64,000 nt of DNA from Chitinophagaceae bacterium. GTDB lineage: Bacteria; Bacteroidota; Bacteroidia; Chitinophagales; Chitinophagaceae. Each line of letters starts with the position of its first letter. Within the stretch, counting starts at the first letter, position 1. The notes beneath the pieces were generated by a model that was given only the letters and a program-made list of their open reading frames with translations, was not told where the DNA came from and did no database searches. The translations under genes and the position numbers were made by a program. The stretch spans positions 372,001 to 436,000 of the forward strand of contig JAHBTL010000001.1 of assembly GCA_019638615.1 (NCBI GenBank), read 5' to 3'. Shown here piece after piece: positions 44,057 through 52,861 of the stretch.

Positions 44057-45226
44057 ATGAACAATCATATTTCGCGCAAGAAATTTTTACAGTATACAGC
44101 CTCAGCCGGGGCTGCCGCCCTGTTATCATCACTGGAAAGTTTTGCCATTGAAACCAAACAGCAAAAACTACGCGTGGCCGTTATTGGTTGCGGAAGTGTG
44201 AGCAACAGGTATATTCCGCATCTGCAAAGTTCGTCGCTCATAGAAATTGTCAGTCTTTGCGATATAAAGCCCGAGCGCGCCGAAGCACAAAACAAACAAT
44301 ACAATGTAGGCGCCAAAACCTACCCGGATATTGACGCCATGCTGAAAGGAGTTCCTTTTGATATGATGATCACCTTAACAGACATGCAGCAGCATGGGCA
44401 ACTAAACAGGAAAGCGCTGCTGGCAGGCAGGCACGTTTGGAGCGAAAAGCCAATGGCAAATACTTATACAGAAGGTAAGGCCCTGCTGGATCTGGCAAAG
44501 CAGAAAAAGCTGCGTATATGGGGCGCCCCGGCGGTGGTAAACAGCCCTCAGTTTGCTTTCATGAACCAGTGCATACAGGAAGGTAAATTGGGTAAACTGG
44601 CCAGTGCGCACGGGCAATACGGCCATACGGGTCCCACCTGGTCGGCCTTTTTTTATGAAAAGGGCGGTGGCAGCATGCCGGATCTTGGTGTATATAATAT
44701 GGCTACGCTCACTGCATTATTAGGCCCGGCAAAAAGCGTGATGGCCATGCTTTCCATTGTTAAGCCCGAAAGAAAGGTAGATGATAAAGGCATTGTTAAA
44801 GTAGAAGCGGAAGACAATGCGCATGTATTGATGGATCACGGCAATGGAGTGATCTCTCATGTAATGTGCGGGTTTAATTTCTTTGATCCTCACGGGCATG
44901 AAGCCGGCAATCAAACACTGCACAGCATACAGATCTTTGGTGACAAAGGCAATATCCGCCTGATAGGCTACGACTGGGAAACCAACGGTGTAATACTCGA
45001 CGACTCCTGGGATGAAGCGCCTAAATTATTAAGCACCGACAAAGGCGGGTATGTATGGCAGGAAGGCGCCACCAAAGTAGGAGAAGCATTGATAAATAAA
45101 ACGGAACCTACCATTAATGTGGAACATGCATTGCATGTGCTGGAGGTGATAGAAGCCGCGAGAAAATCATCAGCCACAGGAATGAAGATTCCTCTGAAGA
45201 GCACTTTCAAATACCCGGTATTGTAG
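44057..45226 (+). CDS. exported Gfo/Idh/MocA-family oxidoreductase
   Basis: From ATG 44057 (48 bp inside the longest frame) the product is 389 residues. The N-terminus 'HISRKKFLQYTASAGAAALLSS' resembles a Tat signal (S-R-K-K-F-L, with Lys for the second Arg), as usual for exported Gfo/Idh/MocA enzymes that fold with bound NAD(P). The Rossmann motif VIGCGSVSNRY, 'WSEKPMANT' and 'GGSMPDLGVYNMATLTALLG' are present. It should act in the periplasm on a sugar-like substrate. It is the only rightward gene in the island. Confidence 0.9.
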   Translation: MNNHISRKKFLQYTASAGAAALLSSLESFAIETKQQKLRVAVIGCGSVSNRYIPHLQSSSLIEIVSLCDIKPERAEAQNKQYNVGAKTYPDIDAMLKGVPFDMMITLTDMQQHGQLNRKALLAGRHVWSEKPMANTYTEGKALLDLAKQKKLRIWGAPAVVNSPQFAFMNQCIQEGKLGKLASAHGQYGHTGPTWSAFFYEKGGGSMPDLGVYNMATLTALLGPAKSVMAMLSIVKPERKVDDKGIVKVEAEDNAHVLMDHGNGVISHVMCGFNFFDPHGHEAGNQTLHSIQIFGDKGNIRLIGYDWETNGVILDDSWDEAPKLLSTDKGGYVWQEGATKVGEALINKTEPTINVEHALHVLEVIEAARKSSATGMKIPLKSTFKYPVL

Positions 45227-45249
45227 TTCTTAACATAACATGTAAACCC

Positions 45250-45490
45250 TGATATACCGTTGAAGTGCTTGCACGTTCCCAACCGGCAAGAGATGCCTCA
45301 GCTCTGCTACGCTTCGTTCAGCATGACGAGCTCTATTGTACCGTCATTTCGAACAAAATAAAACGAGGAGGTACGACGAAGTTTTATGAAGTGAGAAATC
45401 TCCTGGGACAATGATACACTGTTGAAATGCTTTGCACGCTGCCAACCGGCATTCCGAACGTTCGGAACCGCTTCACCCATTTGGCATGAC
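45250..45490. repeat. intergenic repeat: GTCATTTCGAAC...GAAATCTCCT core between two related flanks
   Basis: The core runs from CCGTCATTTCGAACAAAATA (45341 onward) to AAGTGAGAAATCTCCT (about 45403), a form of the widespread 'GTCATTTCGA...GAAATCTC' intergenic repeat. On each side is a copy of a ~75-bp flank: GTTGAAGTGCTTGCACGTTC (about 45260) and GTTGAAATGCTTTGCACGCT (about 45422), each ending in GCATGAC. This fills the gap 45227-45495. Confidence 0.6.
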
Positions 45491-45495
45491 TGATA

Positions 45496-46542
45496 CTAAA
45501 GCCCTCCTTCTGTTTCAACAATAAAATTGCAGAAGTAGAAATTGTCGGGATCGATATTTTTTTGGCGTGCCAGCTTTTCTGCCGCGATCTGCAAAGGGAT
45601 AATATTGACAACCGGGCTAAAAAAAGACGGCAGCGCAGGTATATTGATTCCTTCTGCGCCTGCAATATCCGGTAAATCATCTCCGATCATCAATACCTTT
45701 ACTCCTTTTGCAACCAGGTCTTTTATCAAAGCGATATCATGAGCTTTCACTGCTCCTTCATCTAACCAAACTGCAATGCTCAAAGGATTTTTGATGATCT
45801 CCTGCGGACCATGACGGAAGCTGCCGGTGGTAAGTGCGGATGCAGGTTGCTTTGCAGCTTCCTGCCATAACAACATACTCTCATGGGCAGAAGCAAGGTT
45901 GATATGCCGTGCCAAAAAATATACATGCGGATTCATTTGCTGAAGCCATGCGGTTGATTCAATTTGTTGTTGCCAGGAAAGAATATCCTGTTGCAGCGTT
46001 TCAAAACAGTTTTTTAATGCTGCCTGTGTTGAAAGGGTAATCTCATTTTTTGCTATTATTTCTGCCAGCAGTTGTCCTACCAGTATAATAGCAGTATAGG
46101 TGCTTACCGATATGCTATGATCGAATGCTACATTGGTAAGCAAACAAATATCGGCCTGCTCTCCAAGAGGACTATCAACAGCATTGGTAATGGCTACTAC
46201 CGAGGCTTTGGCAGCTTTGCATTTTGTGAGCGCATTGACAATTTCGATACTCTTACCGCTACGCGATAAAAAAATTACGGTAGACGATGCCGGAATTTTC
46301 GTGTGATGCAAAAAGTCTGCTGCATCGCACAGCATTGACTGTATACCTGCCTGGTTAAAAGCCGCCTGTATAGCCAGCCCGGCACTCCAGCTTGCGCCGA
46401 TGGCGCTGATAAAAACATTTCCTGCATTTTTTATCAACCCGGTGGCCAGGTGCAGTTGCTCTTTCCCTGCTGTGCTGCTGTATTGCAACGATTGCCATAA
46501 CTGATCGGGCTGATTCAGAATATCGGTAAAGTATTTTGTCAT
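45496..46542 (-). CDS. tandem SIS-domain sugar isomerase/deglycase (GlmS-C/AgaS/FrlB-like)
   Basis: A 348-residue protein (ATG 46542) made of two SIS phosphosugar-binding domains, like the isomerase half of GlmS. First domain: 'VFISAIGASWSAGLAIQAAF' and 'VIFLSRSGKSIEIVNAL' (the Ser-rich sugar-phosphate loop). Second domain: 'HVYFLARHINLASAHESMLLWQEAAKQPASALTTGSFRHGPQEII', where the Glu and HGP are conserved in amino-sugar isomerases and fructosamine deglycases. It would convert an amino-sugar or glycated-amine phosphate. It is last in a leftward unit behind the flavoprotein and Rieske genes (95-bp gap), a combination I do not know from a described pathway. Confidence 0.85.
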   Translation of the reverse strand: MTKYFTDILNQPDQLWQSLQYSSTAGKEQLHLATGLIKNAGNVFISAIGASWSAGLAIQAAFNQAGIQSMLCDAADFLHHTKIPASSTVIFLSRSGKSIEIVNALTKCKAAKASVVAITNAVDSPLGEQADICLLTNVAFDHSISVSTYTAIILVGQLLAEIIAKNEITLSTQAALKNCFETLQQDILSWQQQIESTAWLQQMNPHVYFLARHINLASAHESMLLWQEAAKQPASALTTGSFRHGPQEIIKNPLSIAVWLDEGAVKAHDIALIKDLVAKGVKVLMIGDDLPDIAGAEGINIPALPSFFSPVVNIIPLQIAAEKLARQKNIDPDNFYFCNFIVETEGGL

Positions 46543-46637
46543 CAATGAATGTTTTTGTTTGTTACGGTTTGTCCTTTATGTTACCTGATCCTTTCAGGTC
46601 TGATACGGCACAGTAAAATTCCGGCTGCATGCATGTC

Positions 46638-48080
46638 CTAATGCTGTGCGTTCATTTCCGCTAATATTTCTTCCAGCAGCGCTGTGCAACTTTCGCAACC
46701 GGTGCCGGCATTGGTTCCTTTTTTTACTTCATCCAGCCTGGTACATCCATTCTCTTTTATATCGGCTACAATAGCGCCTTTGGTTACTCCTTCACACAAA
46801 CATATAATGGCGTTGTCGGGCAAATCAATTACACGCTGCTGCAGGCCACCGAGCCCGGGATCGATCAGTTCCGAAAGATCTGTGGCGATCTTTATTTTAT
46901 TTCTCAGCAAATTGAAAAGCGCGGAATACCCGCCTGTATCTCCTATCATCATTCCCCCTAACACATACCGGCCATCGGGCGATATGTTCACCCTTTTGTA
47001 AACACCTGCATTTTTATCTATATACAGTAAAGGGGTATGAGGCGCCGTTCCCAATGCATCTCCAAAAGAAATTACCCTGACATCCATAATCTTAAGGGTG
47101 ATCAAAAAAGCATTTCCCAAAAAGACCTTGTAGATTTTTGCCAGCCTGGCGGCTACTACTTCTGCCATTTCAAAACAGGGCGCAGCAAGCCCCCATATTT
47201 TCCCGGCCGCAAAAGCACACTCACCTATAGCATATATATCACCATCGCTGGTAAGGTTGTAGTTGTTTACTGTAATGCCGCCATGCTCTCCCAGTGTTAA
47301 CCCACATTCTCTGGCCAGTTCGTCACGTGGACGTATACCTGCTGAAATCACTACCACATCCGCCGCCAAAACTGTTCCATCGGCACATACAATCGCTTCC
47401 GTTTTTGCATCACCTGTTATCCTGTGCACCTGTTTGTTGCAGCATACATGCAAACCTGCATGAACAAGATGTTGTTGTAGCAGAGCAGCGCCTTCTTCAT
47501 CCAACTGTTTTGCCATCAGGTGAGGAGCAACCTCTATTACTGTAGTATGCAATCCCATATTCGCCAGGGCACGGGCGGCTTCCAATCCCAGGATGCCACC
47601 ACCCACCACCACTGCTTTGTGCTGAGGCTGGATATATTCTTTTATCGCTACAAGATCAGGTAACGTACGGTATACAAATACTCCCGGTATATTTTTATTT
47701 TCAATAGGGGGAACAAATGGATTTGAACCGGTTGCCAAAACCAGCCTGTCATATTTTTCGATCGTGCCTTTTGCAGTTCTTATCCATTTTTCTGGCCGGT
47801 TTATTTCAATTACCTGCTCACCGGTTTTCAATACTATTTTATGCTGCGTGTACCATGCAGCAGGGGCAAGCATCAGCTTTTCCGCTATTGGTTCAGTAAA
47901 AAAGCTGGTCAGGTTGATCCTGTCATATGCAGGGTAAGTTTCTTCCCCATATACTACCAGATCGTAGCTTTTTGACAACCGGTATTTTACAAATTTTTCG
48001 CAAAATTTAAATCCCACGGGGCCATTTCCTACCAAAACTATTTTTAACTTTTTTTCGGGAGCACTGGTTGTTTTTTTCAT
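46638..48080 (-). CDS. NirB-like FAD/NAD(P)H reductase with BFD-type [2Fe-2S] domain
   Basis: A 480-residue flavoprotein. FAD-binding motif VLVGNGPVGFKF (about 15-26), NAD(P)H-binding motif VVVGGGILGLEAARAL, and the FAD-anchoring 'DGDIYAIGECA'. The C-terminal ~60 residues are a BFD-like iron-sulfur domain with CLC...GTGCESC (Cys-x-Cys and Cys-x2-Cys). This is the N-terminal half of assimilatory nitrite reductase NirB without the sirohaem part. The stop of the upstream Rieske gene lies 1 bp before its start codon, so the two are almost certainly co-translated. The natural reading is that it feeds electrons to the Rieske oxygenase (inference). Confidence 0.88.
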   Translation of the reverse strand: MKKTTSAPEKKLKIVLVGNGPVGFKFCEKFVKYRLSKSYDLVVYGEETYPAYDRINLTSFFTEPIAEKLMLAPAAWYTQHKIVLKTGEQVIEINRPEKWIRTAKGTIEKYDRLVLATGSNPFVPPIENKNIPGVFVYRTLPDLVAIKEYIQPQHKAVVVGGGILGLEAARALANMGLHTTVIEVAPHLMAKQLDEEGAALLQQHLVHAGLHVCCNKQVHRITGDAKTEAIVCADGTVLAADVVVISAGIRPRDELARECGLTLGEHGGITVNNYNLTSDGDIYAIGECAFAAGKIWGLAAPCFEMAEVVAARLAKIYKVFLGNAFLITLKIMDVRVISFGDALGTAPHTPLLYIDKNAGVYKRVNISPDGRYVLGGMMIGDTGGYSALFNLLRNKIKIATDLSELIDPGLGGLQQRVIDLPDNAIICLCEGVTKGAIVADIKENGCTRLDEVKKGTNAGTGCESCTALLEEILAEMNAQH

Positions 48081-48081
48081 A

Positions 48082-49272
48082 TCAGCCTTTTTTCACTCCC
48101 TGCCGCAATTTATCCAGGTACCACCAGTGGAAATTCACCACATCAGCTTCCGATGGCGCCAATGGACCGGGTTCATATCTCGAAGACAATATACCTTTCT
48201 GGTTGTTTTCACACAAATGCCAGTCCTGCTCACCGGTTATTTTCCAGAACTCTGTTAATCTTTCAACATCGTAGTCAACCCCTTCTTCCGCAGCACCATT
48301 TACCAGCCAGGTTAAATCTACTGCAGAATGCAAAGCATCTATAGGGGTAATGCGCATTGCCCAGATGTAATCGCTCACTCCGTCCATCCAGAAGTTAGGA
48401 TAGTTGATCAATCCCACCACACCACTGTCATAGTGCAGATGCCCCCCCATTAAAGGAGCTGCCGGCTTACCATCTAACGTGTAGCTTTCCATGCCGGGGC
48501 GCAACGGGTACCTTGTGGCATAATGAGTGCTGCCATTTTCATTCTCGATCGTTTCAACTGCCAGCCCATTGCGTTTCCATATTTCCATGCTATCCTGCAC
48601 AACTGCTTCCCTGTCTTCCACCAGGTTAGCACCCACTACTACACTGCAGTATTCAATATGCACAGGCCCGCAATGGTAACATTCCCTGAAATTTTCACCG
48701 ATCAGCTTCCAGTTCGCATCCAGTTCATAACGCTCCCTGTACGCAACCCTGGCGTTATGCAATTGGTAAGGACGCAGGTAAGGCGACAGCTCCCGGGTTT
48801 CTTTGGTAAAGTCGGGCGCTGTATCTGCCAGGCAGATAAATATGGCACCCTCAATAAGCGACACATGTACCGGGTGCAGTCCAAAACGACTTTTATCAAA
48901 ATCATCGGGCATTAAACGTGCATTCCTGAGCCTGCCGTTTTTTTCATACACCCAGTTATGATAGGGGCATTTGAGTTTATCTTCATGCCCTCGTTCTTCG
49001 AGGCATATGGCTGAGCCGCGGTGCCTGCATGAATTGTGATGCGCATATACGCAGCCGTCATCTCCCCGGATGATGATGATGGACTGATCCAGTATAGTGA
49101 ACAAAAAATAATCACCCGCCCCGGGTATTTCACAATCGAACCCCGCAAACAACCAGCTTTTTTTCCATACATGTTCTATTTCAGCATCAAACACTTCCTG
49201 GCTGGTATAAAAATCACGCCCGAGGCTCCAGTTCTTTTTATAGGCCTGCAATAACAACTGAACTTTGTTCAT
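48082..49272 (-). CDS. Rieske oxygenase alpha subunit, GbcA-like (quaternary-amine type)
   Basis: A 396-residue Rieske non-haem iron oxygenase. The [2Fe-2S] site is Cys82-x-His84 and Cys102-x2-His105 (CRH...CPYH). The catalytic iron site is in NFRECYHCGPVH, with Glu197, His200 and His205; a bridging Glu in place of the usual Asp and the 'ECYHC' string mark the glycine-betaine, stachydrine and carnitine subgroup. 'FYTSQEVFDAEIEHVWKKSW' and 'CRHRGSAICLEERGH' also match that group. It would oxidise an N-methyl or similar C-N-linked group, releasing formaldehyde. Flanked by a dedicated reductase and an MFS importer. No beta subunit, as expected for this type. Confidence 0.9.
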   Translation of the reverse strand: MNKVQLLLQAYKKNWSLGRDFYTSQEVFDAEIEHVWKKSWLFAGFDCEIPGAGDYFLFTILDQSIIIIRGDDGCVYAHHNSCRHRGSAICLEERGHEDKLKCPYHNWVYEKNGRLRNARLMPDDFDKSRFGLHPVHVSLIEGAIFICLADTAPDFTKETRELSPYLRPYQLHNARVAYRERYELDANWKLIGENFRECYHCGPVHIEYCSVVVGANLVEDREAVVQDSMEIWKRNGLAVETIENENGSTHYATRYPLRPGMESYTLDGKPAAPLMGGHLHYDSGVVGLINYPNFWMDGVSDYIWAMRITPIDALHSAVDLTWLVNGAAEEGVDYDVERLTEFWKITGEQDWHLCENNQKGILSSRYEPGPLAPSEADVVNFHWWYLDKLRQGVKKG

Positions 49273-49326
49273 ATAACAACAGTTTTATCGGTTCATAATT
49301 TTAATGCCCCCGGCCATTTATTTTCA

Positions 49327-50517
49327 TCATTGCTGCATTGCTACGGATTTATTTTTTCTTACCCGCATCAAAAACAAAAAAATTACGGCCACCGCCCATA
49401 CCACCACACTGAATATACCAAAAATCTGTCGCATTGGCAATGACTCATACAACCTTCCTGTAAGAATATTTCCCAAAACAGCCCCGGCGCCAAAATACAT
49501 GGCCCATAACAGCGACTGGCCGGTGGTTCGCCATGCTGCAGGCACTTTATGGTTCACAAACTCAACACTGGCAATCCACAGCAATGTCCAGGTAACACCA
49601 TTGAGGGTTTCAATTCCAATCACCATATAGGGATTACCATTCAGGTAATACAACAACAACCGCACCGCAGTTCCCCAAATGGCAATTTGTAAAACATTGT
49701 CCGCGCTTGTTTTGCGCAGCAGCCAGGCGGCAATAAAATAAAATGGTAATTCACTCAATGCCTGTATACCAATCGCCGTTCCGGTAACGGAAGAGGAGGC
49801 GCCGATCTCACGCATGTATACGGTCAAGAAAAAAGAGCTGGCAGACTGTGCAATGGAGACCACCATCACTATGATCAAAAAGCTCAGCAATAGCTTATTT
49901 TCCAGTGTTTGCCGCAACCCTTTAAAACTGATATCTGCTGCCGAAACAGAAGAGATGTACAGAGCAAGTCCTCTTGCGGCAATCCATGTAATAAAAAGAA
50001 ATGCCGCTCCCAGGTAGAACACCACATCGCTGCCATATGTTTCAGTAAGCAACCCGGTAAGCAATGCTCCTGTTCCAAAGCCCGGAGCACCCCAGAATCG
50101 CAGGTTGCTGTATGATGTATTTTGCTGCCGTGCTGTATAATCAAGCGTTAAGCTATCCAGCAAAGGCAATACCGGTGTTTGAAAAAGAGCAAGCAAAAAA
50201 GTAGATGATCCGATTGAAAATTTTCCTTTGGCAACAAAAGGAAAAACAGCAAACAACAAAGCGGCTGCCAGAACTGCTATATTAAAGCAAAGCATCTTCC
50301 CCTTTTTGTCTGCCATTACTCCCCAGAAAGGTTGTACCACCAGCATTACCAGCCAGGGAATAGCAGATATATATCCCATTACAGAACCGCTCATCCCTTT
50401 ATCCTCCAGCCATAAATTAAAATTAGGCATCCAGCAACCCAATGAGGCAAAGCCAAAAAAGAATACGGCCCTGAACAGGTTGCTTTCTTTATTTCCTATG
50501 GTGAATGATGATTTCAA
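49327..50517 (-). CDS. MFS transporter (PPP/nucleoside-H+-symporter-like)
   Basis: A 396-residue, 12-helix major-facilitator protein. The first helix 'LFRAVFFFGFASLGCWMPNF' with 'LWLEDKGMSGSVMGYISAIPWLVMLVVQPFWGVMADKKGK' is the MFS_1-like/3-phenylpropionate-transporter (HcaT) type, related to LacY-like sugar symporters. The only plausible start is TTG 50517, which lies inside the word AAATTTCAAATCTCAAATTG. It is the first gene of the MFS-Rieske-reductase-SIS unit (54 bp before the Rieske gene) and should import the substrate into the cytoplasm. Confidence 0.88.
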   Translation of the reverse strand: MKSSFTIGNKESNLFRAVFFFGFASLGCWMPNFNLWLEDKGMSGSVMGYISAIPWLVMLVVQPFWGVMADKKGKMLCFNIAVLAAALLFAVFPFVAKGKFSIGSSTFLLALFQTPVLPLLDSLTLDYTARQQNTSYSNLRFWGAPGFGTGALLTGLLTETYGSDVVFYLGAAFLFITWIAARGLALYISSVSAADISFKGLRQTLENKLLLSFLIIVMVVSIAQSASSFFLTVYMREIGASSSVTGTAIGIQALSELPFYFIAAWLLRKTSADNVLQIAIWGTAVRLLLYYLNGNPYMVIGIETLNGVTWTLLWIASVEFVNHKVPAAWRTTGQSLLWAMYFGAGAVLGNILTGRLYESLPMRQIFGIFSVVVWAVAVIFLFLMRVRKNKSVAMQQ

Positions 50518-50553
50518 TTTGAGATTTGAAATTTAAGAATTTGAAATTTGAAA
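50518..50553. repeat. AAATTTGAGATTTG word array abutting the MFS gene
   Basis: TGAGATTTGAAATTTAAGAA and TTTGAAATTTGAAA follow each other directly at the 5' end of the MFS gene; the same word lies at 8953-8980 and 43880-43915. The TTG start codon of the MFS gene is part of the array. The rest of the gap to 50753 shows nothing clear. Confidence 0.55.
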
Positions 50554-50753
50554 CCCCCGGATTTTGAATAAGTTGATCACTGGCATCGGTTGCCGCTTTA
50601 GGAATATATTTAATAACAGGAATTTTTTTCGCAGTTGTGGACAGGGCGAAAATTGAACTTGACCACCGAAGATAAATGCGCTGTTTCTCGAATTCCTTGA
50701 TATATTCCGGGTGTGGGCTGTTTCCATTCCATGAAGCTACAAAAAGACAATGG

Positions 50754-51518
50754 CTACTCTTCTACCTTACCCAGCCCCAGCTTTTCTACTGCAATTTGTG
50801 AGGCGATCTGGCTGGCATCTTTTTTATTGAAAGCTTTTCCTTCGGCAATCAGTTCGCCATCTACCACGGCGCCTACAGTAAACAGGCGGCGTCCGTTTTC
50901 GAAACGCTCTTCCAGGGTCTCAAATTCCAGGTTCTTGCCGTTTTTGTTTGCCCAGCCGTATAACTTGTTCTTATGATTGATCTCCAGGGTTTCCAGGTCT
51001 TCTACAAACATATGCGGTATAATAATCCGCTTTAATACCCACTGCTTGGTGGTATTATACCCCTTGTCTACATAAATGGCCCCTACCAATGCTTCAAGAG
51101 TATTACCAAAGATCTGGCTTACCTTAAGCGAACCGTCGTTTTTATTATAGATGGTTATTTTTTTCAGCCCCATTTTCACCGCTATTTCGTTAAGCGTTTG
51201 ACGGTTTACCATTTTACTCCTCATTTCGGTTAAAAAACCTTCCCCTTTATAAGGATAGCGCTTAAACAGATAATCGGCTACAATACCACTTAGTATGGCA
51301 TCGCCCAGGTACTCAAGGCGCTCATTATTTTCATCAGTGCTTTCCTTTACAGAGCGATGACTTAAGGCTGTTTTATAAAGAGACAGGGTTCCGGGTGCAA
51401 AACCAAGCACATTGCATAACTGCTTATAAAAGAATCGGCTGGTTTTGTCGACACCCAGATATTGAATAAAATACCGCACTAATGCCAAAACAGAGAATTT
51501 AAAAGTAATGTATAGCAA
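50754..51518 (-). CDS. rnc: ribonuclease III
   Basis: RNase III cleaves double-stranded RNA in rRNA and mRNA maturation. The signature NERLEYLGDAILS (nuclease metal site) is present, as are the second acidic cluster 'GNTLEALVGAIYVDKGY' and a C-terminal dsRNA-binding domain (NKLYGWANKNGKNLEF ... GKAFNKKDASQIASQIAVEKL). The frame opens at TTG 51518, but TACATTTG on this strand (51523-51516) looks like a promoter element over that codon. If so, the true start is downstream (TTG 51488 or GTG 51479), before 'RYFIQYLGVDKTSRFFYK'. Last of acpP-fabF-rnc. Confidence 0.95.
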   Translation of the reverse strand: MLYITFKFSVLALVRYFIQYLGVDKTSRFFYKQLCNVLGFAPGTLSLYKTALSHRSVKESTDENNERLEYLGDAILSGIVADYLFKRYPYKGEGFLTEMRSKMVNRQTLNEIAVKMGLKKITIYNKNDGSLKVSQIFGNTLEALVGAIYVDKGYNTTKQWVLKRIIIPHMFVEDLETLEINHKNKLYGWANKNGKNLEFETLEERFENGRRLFTVGAVVDGELIAEGKAFNKKDASQIASQIAVEKLGLGKVEE

Positions 51519-51570
51519 ATGTAACGCAACTCTTTAAGAGTTGGAACATTCAATAACGTTAACGGCAGAA

Positions 51571-52824
51571 TCAGGCAGAATATTTTTTTACAATCACCGA
51601 GGCATTATGCCCGCCAAAACCAAAAGTATTGCTCAATGCGGCCCTTACGGGACGTTGCTGGGCCTTCCAGAAGGTAAAATTAAGCGCAGGATCCAATCCC
51701 GGATCGTCTGTAAAATGATTAATGGTAGGAGGGACAATGTCATTTTTAACCGCCATTACACAGGCTATTGCTTCTATTACGCCTGCAGCGCCCAAAAGGT
51801 GCCCGGTCATGGATTTGGTAGAGCTTATATTCAGTTTATACGCATGTTCGCCAAAAACAGACTGTATGGCTTTTACTTCCGAAATATCGCCCAGCGGAGT
51901 AGAAGTGCCATGTACATTGATATAGTCGATATCTTCCGGTTTCATTCCTGCATCCTGCAAAGTAGCCAGCATAACATTTTTTGCCCCCAATCCTTCGGGA
52001 TGAGGTGCTGTAATGTGATGGGCATCTGCGGTAGCGCCGGCGCCTGCAATTTCGCCAATAATGTTGGCGCCCCTGGCCAGGGCATGTTCCAGGTTTTCCA
52101 GTATCAGCATCCCGGCGCCCTCGCCAATTACAAACCCATCGCGGTCCTTATCAAAGGGGCGCGAGGCAGTTTTGGGATCATCATTCCTTTCGCTCAATGC
52201 TTTCATGGCATTAAAGCCACCCACCCCCGCTTCCCTGATCACGCTTTCGCTGCCACCTGCCAGTATAATATCCGCCTTCCCCAAACGAATCAGGTTAAAA
52301 GCATCCATGATGGCGTGTGTGGAAGAAGCGCAGGCAGAAACAACCGCGTAATTGGGTCCGCGGAATCCGTGCCGCATGGATATTTGCCCAGCGGCAATAT
52401 CCAGTATCATTTTGGGAATGAAAAAAGGATTAAACCGGGGGGTGCCATCTCCCAGTGCAAATTCTGTTACCTCCTGCTGAAAAGTAATCAATCCACCAAT
52501 TCCACTCGAAAAGATAACGCCAACCCTGTCGGGGTTAATCGAATCTTTACTGATACCGGCACTTTTAACAGCTTCGTCGCTGCATACCAGCGCCGTTTGT
52601 GTAAACCGGTCTATTTTGCGGGCTTCTTTTTTATCAAGAAAACTGGTGGGGTCAAATTGCTTAAGTTCGCAGGCAAACCGTGTTTTGAATTTTGAGGCAT
52701 CAAATAGCGTAATGGCATCTGCCCCCGACACGCCATTAATCAACCCATGCCAGTAATCCGGCACGGAATTTCCCAATGGGGTTAAGGCACCTATGCCTGT
52801 TACAACAACTCGTTTTAAATCCAT
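51571..52824 (-). CDS. fabF: beta-ketoacyl-ACP synthase II
   Basis: A 417-residue condensing enzyme of fatty-acid elongation, which adds malonyl-ACP units to acyl-ACP. The Cys-His-His triad is present: VVSACASSTHA, NVHGTSTPLGD and KSMTGHLLGAAG, with the terminal 'NTFGFGGHNASVI'. ATG 52824 (MDLKRVVVTGIG) is chosen over a TTG two codons upstream. It lies 37 bp after acpP in the usual order. Confidence 0.97.
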   Translation of the reverse strand: MDLKRVVVTGIGALTPLGNSVPDYWHGLINGVSGADAITLFDASKFKTRFACELKQFDPTSFLDKKEARKIDRFTQTALVCSDEAVKSAGISKDSINPDRVGVIFSSGIGGLITFQQEVTEFALGDGTPRFNPFFIPKMILDIAAGQISMRHGFRGPNYAVVSACASSTHAIMDAFNLIRLGKADIILAGGSESVIREAGVGGFNAMKALSERNDDPKTASRPFDKDRDGFVIGEGAGMLILENLEHALARGANIIGEIAGAGATADAHHITAPHPEGLGAKNVMLATLQDAGMKPEDIDYINVHGTSTPLGDISEVKAIQSVFGEHAYKLNISSTKSMTGHLLGAAGVIEAIACVMAVKNDIVPPTINHFTDDPGLDPALNFTFWKAQQRPVRAALSNTFGFGGHNASVIVKKYSA

Positions 52825-52861
52825 AAGCAAGTTTGCCTGCGATCAGCTAAATAGGAAGAAA

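Noticed and set aside
45496-46542. Calling the SIS protein GlmS or AgaS
   Set aside because: It lacks the glutaminase domain of GlmS, and the operon context does not match known N-acetylgalactosamine loci; only the fold and active-site class are supported.
46638-48080. Nitrite reductase large subunit NirB
   Set aside because: Only the FAD/NAD part and one BFD domain are present; the sirohaem/[4Fe-4S] domains and a NirD partner are missing.
51541-52695. 384-codon rightward reading frame
   Set aside because: Exact antisense shadow of fabF, whose active-site residues are all intact.
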